Shown here one piece after another: positions 59,665 to 64,000 of a stretch of DNA of 64,000 bases. The stretch is from the NCBI RefSeq assembly GCF_002794355.1, contig NZ_PGOI01000008.1:620001-684000 (forward strand), in the 5' to 3' direction. The DNA comes from Pseudorhodobacter sp. MZDSW-24AT. Lineage in GTDB: Bacteria; Pseudomonadota; Alphaproteobacteria; Rhodobacterales; Rhodobacteraceae. The position numbers and the translations under genes are program-made. The notes under the pieces are model-generated. The model did not search any database. It saw only the letters and a program-made list of their open reading frames with translations, and was not told the origin of the DNA. Position 1 is the first letter of the stretch. Each line of letters opens with the position of its first letter.

Positions 59665-60480
59665 ATGTCTGCAGATCATCGTTTCACGCGCCGCGCCCTT
59701 TTGGCGGCCTCCAGCTTTGCGCTCGCGCTCGCTTTCGGCCCGGCCGTGCAGGCCGATACGACCAAGATCAAGGTTGGCATCATTGGTGGCGAGGATGAAG
59801 CGGTCTGGGCCGTCGCTGCCGAGCAGGCCAAGGCGGCTGGCCTTGAACTGGAACTGGTGGTGTTCAACGATTACACCCAGCCGAACGAAGCCCTGCAGCG
59901 CGGCGAGATTGACGCCAATGCTTTCCAGCACGGTCCCTATCTTGACGCCCAGATCGCAGGCAACGGCTACACGATCACGCCCGTGGGCCTGACAGCGGTC
60001 TGGCCGATTGGCCTTTACTCCACCAAGGTCGACACGGTTGCCGAACTGCCCGACGGGGCGGTGGTGGGCGTGCCCAACGATCCGTCCAATGCGGGCCGCG
60101 CCTTGAACCTGCTTCAAGCCCAAGGGCTGATCACCCTGCGTGAGGATGCGGGCATTCTGGCCACCGCCGCCGATATCGTTGAAAACCCCAAGAACCTTGA
60201 CATCAAGGAACTGGACGCCGGGGTTGTGGGCCGGGCCATCGCCGACCTGGATGCCGCCGTGGTCAACACCGATTGGGCGTTGAAATCGGGGCTGGTGCCA
60301 GAAACCGACCGCATCGCGCAAGAGGCTGTGGAGGGCAACCCCTACAACAACTTCATTGCCGTAAAGACCGACCGCAAGGATGAGCCTTGGGTGAAGGATC
60401 TGGTTGCCGCCTATCAGAATGAAGCCGTGCGGGCAGAGTTCGACAAGGTTTACAAAGGCACGGGCATCGCCGCCTATTGA
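59665..60480 (+). CDS. metQ: D-methionine ABC transporter substrate-binding protein
   Basis: Periplasmic methionine receptor of the NlpA/MetQ family; 271 residues. It has IKVGIIGGEDEAVWAVAAEQ, VFNDYTQPNEALQRGEIDANAFQH-like and VGVPNDPSNAGRALNLLQAQGLI, all typical. Unlike the E. coli lipoprotein there is no lipobox cysteine; the N-terminus (FTRRALLAASSFALALAF, cleavage after VQA) looks like a twin-arginine signal. The start at 59665 has GGAGA at proper distance; earlier ATG codons precede it in frame. A hairpin separates it from metN. Confidence 0.92.
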   Translation: MSADHRFTRRALLAASSFALALAFGPAVQADTTKIKVGIIGGEDEAVWAVAAEQAKAAGLELELVVFNDYTQPNEALQRGEIDANAFQHGPYLDAQIAGNGYTITPVGLTAVWPIGLYSTKVDTVAELPDGAVVGVPNDPSNAGRALNLLQAQGLITLREDAGILATAADIVENPKNLDIKELDAGVVGRAIADLDAAVVNTDWALKSGLVPETDRIAQEAVEGNPYNNFIAVKTDRKDEPWVKDLVAAYQNEAVRAEFDKVYKGTGIAAY

Positions 60481-60502
60481 GGATACGGGCGTCTCATGAT
60501 CG

Positions 60503-60529
60503 GAAACGGGGCGACCTTCGCCCCGTTTC
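60503..60529 (+). other. Intercistronic hairpin between metQ and metN
   Basis: A perfect 12-bp stem (60503-60514 with 60518-60529) with three-base loop follows the metQ stop. Like the hairpins after three other binding-protein genes in the window, it likely raises binding protein over ATPase. Followed by TCTCGC, not a T-run. Confidence 0.6.
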
Positions 60530-60550
60530 TCGCATTTCAAGGACTAGAGA

Positions 60551-61621
60551 ATGGCTGACACAGCTTTCAACGGCGCAGACATGGCACAGACAGGCCCCAT
60601 CGTGGCCTTGCAGGGCGTGTCCCGCCGCTTTGGCGACCGCCCGGCCCTGCAAGACATCACCGCCACCATCGCGCGCGGCGAGATCATCGGGCTGATTGGC
60701 CGCTCCGGCGCGGGCAAATCCACCCTGATCCGTGTGCTCAACGGTTTGGATCGTCCGCAAGCTGGACGCGTGGTCATTGCAGGGCAGGACATCACCGATC
60801 TGGACGAGGCCGCGTTGCAGCCGATCCGTCGCCGGATCGGCATGATCTTCCAGCACTTCAACCTGCTCGCCCAGCGTACCGTGGCCGAGAATGTGGCCCT
60901 GCCGCTCAAGATCGCGGGGCAAGCGCCTGCCGCGCGGCGCAAGCGGGTGCTGGAATTGCTGGATCTGGTCGGACTCGCCGACAAGGCCGACCAATACCCC
61001 GCGCAGCTTTCGGGCGGGCAAAAGCAACGCGTCGGCATCGCCCGCGCCTTGGCCCCCGATCCTGTGCTGTTGCTGTCAGACGAGGCGACATCGGCGCTGG
61101 ACCCTGAAACCACGCATTCGATCCTTGATCTGCTGGCGCGGGTCAATCGGGACTTGGGGCTGACCATCCTGATGATCACCCATGAAATGGAAGTCGTGCG
61201 GCGTATTGCGGGCCGGGTTCTGGTGCTGGATGCGGGGCGCATCATCGAAGAAGGCCCGGTGGCGCGTGTTCTGGCCTCGCCGCGCGGCGACACCACAAAA
61301 AGCCTTGTCAGCGGCCTGTCTCCGAGCCTGCCTGCGGATCTGCTCGCACGGCTGGCCCCGACAGGAGAGCAGGCGCTGTTGCGTGTCGACCTGACAGGGA
61401 CCGCCGCGCGTTTGCCGATCTTGCAGCGCATCTCGCGCCTGACCGGGACGGATGCCCGGCTGCTGCATGGCGGCGTGGGCGATGTGCAGGGAGAACCCTA
61501 CGCGCGCTTTTTCATCGCCTTGGGCACGGCCGATCACGCCACTGTCGCGCAGGTCACCGCTGACCTGCATCCTCTTGCCACCGCTGTGGAGGTTCTGGGC
61601 CATGTCCCCCATGATGTTTGA
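60551..61621 (+). CDS. metN: Methionine ABC transporter ATP-binding protein
   Basis: ATPase of the methionine importer; 356 residues. Walker A GRSGAGKST, signature LSGGQKQRVGIARAL, Walker B LLLSDEATSALDPET. Residues about 270-345 form the C-terminal NIL (ACT-like) domain that binds methionine and slows transport when the cell has enough. AAGGA precedes the start. Its last 20 bases overlap metI. Confidence 0.94.
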   Translation: MADTAFNGADMAQTGPIVALQGVSRRFGDRPALQDITATIARGEIIGLIGRSGAGKSTLIRVLNGLDRPQAGRVVIAGQDITDLDEAALQPIRRRIGMIFQHFNLLAQRTVAENVALPLKIAGQAPAARRKRVLELLDLVGLADKADQYPAQLSGGQKQRVGIARALAPDPVLLLSDEATSALDPETTHSILDLLARVNRDLGLTILMITHEMEVVRRIAGRVLVLDAGRIIEEGPVARVLASPRGDTTKSLVSGLSPSLPADLLARLAPTGEQALLRVDLTGTAARLPILQRISRLTGTDARLLHGGVGDVQGEPYARFFIALGTADHATVAQVTADLHPLATAVEVLGHVPHDV

Positions 61622-62255
61622 TCTGCTGCTGACGGGCCTTTGGGAAACCATTGTCATGACTGGGGTTTCCGGTGCGCTGTCTTTTGTGCTGGGCTTGCCG
61701 CTGGCCCTGATCCTGTTCACCACCGAAAAGGGTGGGATCTATGAAAATGTCGCGCTGAACCGCATTCTCGGCGGGATCGTCAACGCGCTGCGCTCGGTGC
61801 CGTTCATCATCCTGCTGGTCGCGGTCATCCCCCTGACCCGCCTGATCGTGGGCACCGCCATCGGCATCTCGGCCGCCATCGTGCCGCTGACCATCGCCGC
61901 CACACCCTATTTCGCCCGGATCGCCGAAGTGTCCTTGCGTGAGGTGGATCGCGGCCTGATCGACGCCGCGCGCGCCATGGGGGCCAGCCGCTGGACCATC
62001 GTGCGCGAGGTGCTGGTGCCAGAGTCGCTTCCGGGTGTGATCTCGGGCTTCACCGTCACGCTGGTCACGCTTGTGGGCGCCTCGGCCATGGCGGGCGCGG
62101 TCGGAGCGGGCGGATTGGGAGATCTGGCGATCCGCTACGGCTATCAGCGCTTTGAAACCGGCGTGATGATTGCGGTCGTCGTGGTGCTGATCATCTTGGT
62201 CTGGGGCATGCAAGGCGCGGGCGATTGGCTGGCCCGGCGGCTCAATCACCGCTGA
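61602..62255 (+). CDS. metI: Methionine ABC transporter permease
   Basis: Membrane subunit of the methionine importer; 217 residues, five helices. It shows LLLTGLWETIVMTGVSGALS, RSVPFIILLVAVIPLTR and the EAA loop DAARAMGASRWTIVREVLVPESLPG. Three ATG codons lie close together (61602, 61611, 61614); the first gives the N-terminus most like E. coli MetI (MSxxM...). Last gene of metQNI. Confidence 0.93.
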   Translation: MSPMMFDLLLTGLWETIVMTGVSGALSFVLGLPLALILFTTEKGGIYENVALNRILGGIVNALRSVPFIILLVAVIPLTRLIVGTAIGISAAIVPLTIAATPYFARIAEVSLREVDRGLIDAARAMGASRWTIVREVLVPESLPGVISGFTVTLVTLVGASAMAGAVGAGGLGDLAIRYGYQRFETGVMIAVVVVLIILVWGMQGAGDWLARRLNHR

Positions 62256-62311
62256 TCCGACTGGCGCGCCCCTTCCCGCATGCGGTCTGGGGCGCGGCCG
62301 TTCTTTTGCGA

Positions 62312-63082
62312 TCAGATCGCTTTGATCGCGCCGCCATCAATGCGGATGCGTGAGCCTGTCACATATCCGGCCCGCTCCGAGGCAAGGAAGGTCACCACAT
62401 CGGCGAACTCTTCGGGCTTGCCGTAGCGCCCTGCCGGGATCGTCGCACGGGATTTCTCGGCGACTTGAGCCACTTCTGTCTGCGTGCGTTTGGCGGCGGC
62501 GGCATCGAGTTCATCCACCCGCTCGGTATGGATGCGCCCCGGCAGCACCACGTTCACCGTGATGCCATCCGCCGCGACCTCATTTGCAAGGGTTTTTGAC
62601 CACCCGACCACGGCCGAGCGCACGCCGTTTGACAGCGCAAGGTTCGGGATCGGTTGTTCGACCCCAGAGGAGGTGATGGAAATCACCCGCCCCCATTGGC
62701 GGCTTTGCATCGGCGGCAGCAGCCGTGCGGTGAGGTGAAACAGGTTGGCGGCCATCGCCTCGAAATGCAGGATCCATGCGGCGCGCTCTGCGCCCATGGC
62801 GGTGCCGGGCGGCGGGCCACCGCTGTTGTTCACCACGATATCCACGCCACCTTGTGCCAAAAGCCTGTCCGCCAAGGCATCGACGCTGGCAATATCGGCA
62901 AGGTCAAGCTGCACGGGGTGCACCAAGGGATTGCCCGCGGCCCAAGCCGTTATCTTGTCAAGGCTGCGTGCCGCGGCGATCACACTTGCGCCTTCGGCCG
63001 CCAGCGACATGGCAATCGCCTTGCCAAGACCACGGCTGGCCCCCAGCACAAGGGCGCGTTTTCCTGTCAGACCCAAATCCAT
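62312..63082 (-). CDS. Short-chain dehydrogenase/reductase with altered catalytic residues
   Basis: Rossmann-fold SDR protein of 256 residues: coenzyme motif VLGASRGLGKAIA, NNSGG, and active-site region ISITSSGVEQPIPNLALSNG followed by VRSAVVGWSKTLA. The catalytic Ser is in place, but the Tyr-x-x-x-Lys pair is replaced by Ser-x-x-x-Arg (SNGVR). A subgroup with LSNALR/LSNGVR in this position exists, so the change is not a recent lesion; its activity is uncertain. It follows the DapA-family gene by a TGATG overlap. Confidence 0.85.
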   Translation of the reverse strand: MDLGLTGKRALVLGASRGLGKAIAMSLAAEGASVIAAARSLDKITAWAAGNPLVHPVQLDLADIASVDALADRLLAQGGVDIVVNNSGGPPPGTAMGAERAAWILHFEAMAANLFHLTARLLPPMQSRQWGRVISITSSGVEQPIPNLALSNGVRSAVVGWSKTLANEVAADGITVNVVLPGRIHTERVDELDAAAAKRTQTEVAQVAEKSRATIPAGRYGKPEEFADVVTFLASERAGYVTGSRIRIDGGAIKAI

Positions 63083-64000
63083 CAGTTCAGTTCCTTCAAC
63101 CGTTTGTCCAACCGCGTCATCAGCACATCCACCTCTTGCCGTGTCTGCGCCGAAAGCGCTGCCCCCGGCTTGCGCAAGGCGTCATGGGCGATCACCCCGC
63201 GCTTGGCCAAGACATACTTGCGGATCGCCAGCCCCAGCCCCGGCTGCTGTTCAAAGCGCGCCAGCGGCAGATAGGCATCAAACAGATCGCGCGCGGCGTC
63301 GATGCGGCCTTCGTCGAAAAGCCGCACCACGCCCGTCATCATTTCAGGGTAGGCAAAGCCGGTCATTGCGCCATCGGCCCCGCGCACCATCTCTTCCGGC
63401 AGGAAAACCCCGCCATTGCCGCAGAGAATGGAAATGCGGCGGTTCAGCACGCCGTCGCGCCGCAGGGCCGAGATCTTTTCAAGCCCCGGCCAATCTTCAT
63501 GCTTGAGGCAGACACAGGTGGGGAGTTCGTTCACGATGCGCGCGATCACGCTGACCGACATCTGCACCGAAGTGACCAGCGGGAAATCCTGCAACACAAA
63601 GGGCACATCGCCGATCAGTTCCGCCACCTGCCGGTAATAGGTGACGATCTGGTCATCCGTGCGCAGGGCGGAAGGCGGCGCGATCATCACCGCAGCGGCC
63701 CCCATATCCATCACCATCCGCGTCAGGGTCGAGATCTGTGCGAAACCGGGAGCAGAGACGCCCACAACAACCGGCACGCGGCCATCCACCCGAGCGAGGA
63801 TGCGCGCCACAACGTCGCGCGACTCCTCGACCGTCAACTTCGGGGCCTCGCCCATCATGCCCAGCACGGTCAGGCCGGTCGCCCCTGCGTTCAGATAGAA
63901 ATCCACCATCGTGTCGCAGCTTTCCATGTCGATCCGGCCATCGGGATGAAACGGGGTCACCGCGATGACGTAAACGCCGCGTGCGTCTGTGGTAAGCTGG
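63082..64000 (-). CDS. DapA-family aldolase, 5' end outside window
   Basis: Class I aldolase or dehydratase of the dihydrodipicolinate-synthase fold. The reading frame continues to the right edge as LTTDARGVYVIAVTPFHPDG, so the GTG at 63960 is not the start; about 306 residues are visible. TVLGMMGEAPKLT and VCLKHED, with the Schiff-base Lys, are recognisable, but the usual Tyr of the YxxP motif is absent (VLQDFP). The substrate is unknown. It is coupled to the downstream SDR gene. Confidence 0.85.
   Translation of the reverse strand, partial: QLTTDARGVYVIAVTPFHPDGRIDMESCDTMVDFYLNAGATGLTVLGMMGEAPKLTVEESRDVVARILARVDGRVPVVVGVSAPGFAQISTLTRMVMDMGAAAVMIAPPSALRTDDQIVTYYRQVAELIGDVPFVLQDFPLVTSVQMSVSVIARIVNELPTCVCLKHEDWPGLEKISALRRDGVLNRRISILCGNGGVFLPEEMVRGADGAMTGFAYPEMMTGVVRLFDEGRIDAARDLFDAYLPLARFEQQPGLGLAIRKYVLAKRGVIAHDALRKPGAALSAQTRQEVDVLMTRLDKRLKELN

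Noticed and set aside
63082-63960. GTG at 63960 as the start of the last gene
   Set aside because: The homologous N-terminal sequence (VYVIAVTPFHPDG) continues to the window edge, so the gene is cut by the window.
1-64000. CRISPR array, tRNA or rRNA gene, intact insertion sequence
   Set aside because: Scanned by eye in all gaps; no regularly spaced repeats, no cloverleaf-like sequence, no rRNA sequence and no intact transposase were seen.

Overview
The window is GC-rich, densely packed bacterial chromosome. It looks like an alphaproteobacterium of the Rhodobacterales type. The evidence is a split F0 ATP synthase operon with two b-type subunits (b and b'), a MipZ division-site ATPase, and the gene order ffh / aroQ-type chorismate mutase / rpsP / rimM / trmD / rplS / rpmE. 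Almost all genes overlap or nearly touch their neighbours (ATGA and TGATG junctions), so operons are easy to read. Both edges cut a gene: an O6-alkylguanine-DNA alkyltransferase on the left and a DapA-family aldolase on the right.

Region 1 (1-17.96 kb) is mostly core genome. It holds the end of an alkyltransferase, an OmpA-like lipoprotein, a GntR regulator, atpI-B-E-F'-F on the minus strand, an ArsR-type regulator, mipZ, and the ribosomal/translation block (rpmE, rplS, trmD, rimM, rpsP, chorismate mutase, a GNAT acetyltransferase, ffh). It then has an exported three-repeat protein, a LysR regulator, two EamA permeases (one wedged inverted between trmD and rplS), a cold-shock protein, an HSL-type esterase and a class II aldolase-like protein.

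Region 2 (18-27 kb) is an acyl-esterase (CocE-type) plus complete Dpp/Opp-type ABC transporter operon, divergent from a choline-sulfatase gene. Two copies of a short dispersed repeat flank or interrupt it. It ends in a 419-base stretch that appears to carry a decayed serine recombinase.

Region 3 (27-53 kb) is an accessory catabolic region with three more complete Dpp/Opp-type ABC transporters, each next to small-molecule enzymes. The first has an alpha/beta hydrolase and a GntR regulator, and is divergent from three fumarylacetoacetate-hydrolase-superfamily genes and a zeta-class GST-like isomerase. The second carries two RidA-like proteins. The third has an EamA permease and lies beside a TetR/gamma-glutamyltransferase-like pair. 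The substrate-binding protein of the first system has its two halves in swapped order compared with its relatives in the same window, which suggests a circular permutation.

Region 4 (53.3-59.3 kb) is a tightly coupled operon (Asp-box/sialidase-fold protein, PdxA-like dehydrogenase, DapA-like aldolase, iron-dependent alcohol dehydrogenase) facing a GntR regulator and a DUF1537 kinase. This combination points to catabolism of a four-carbon acid sugar such as a threonate or erythronate derivative, with extra enzymes not found in the simple kinase/PdxA pathway.

Region 5 (59.3-64 kb) is metQ-metN-metI, a methionine importer with a terminator-like hairpin in its leader, followed by a minus-strand pair of an SDR protein with an altered active site and a DapA-family aldolase. 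Functions are assigned from motifs and family knowledge only; no database search was possible.
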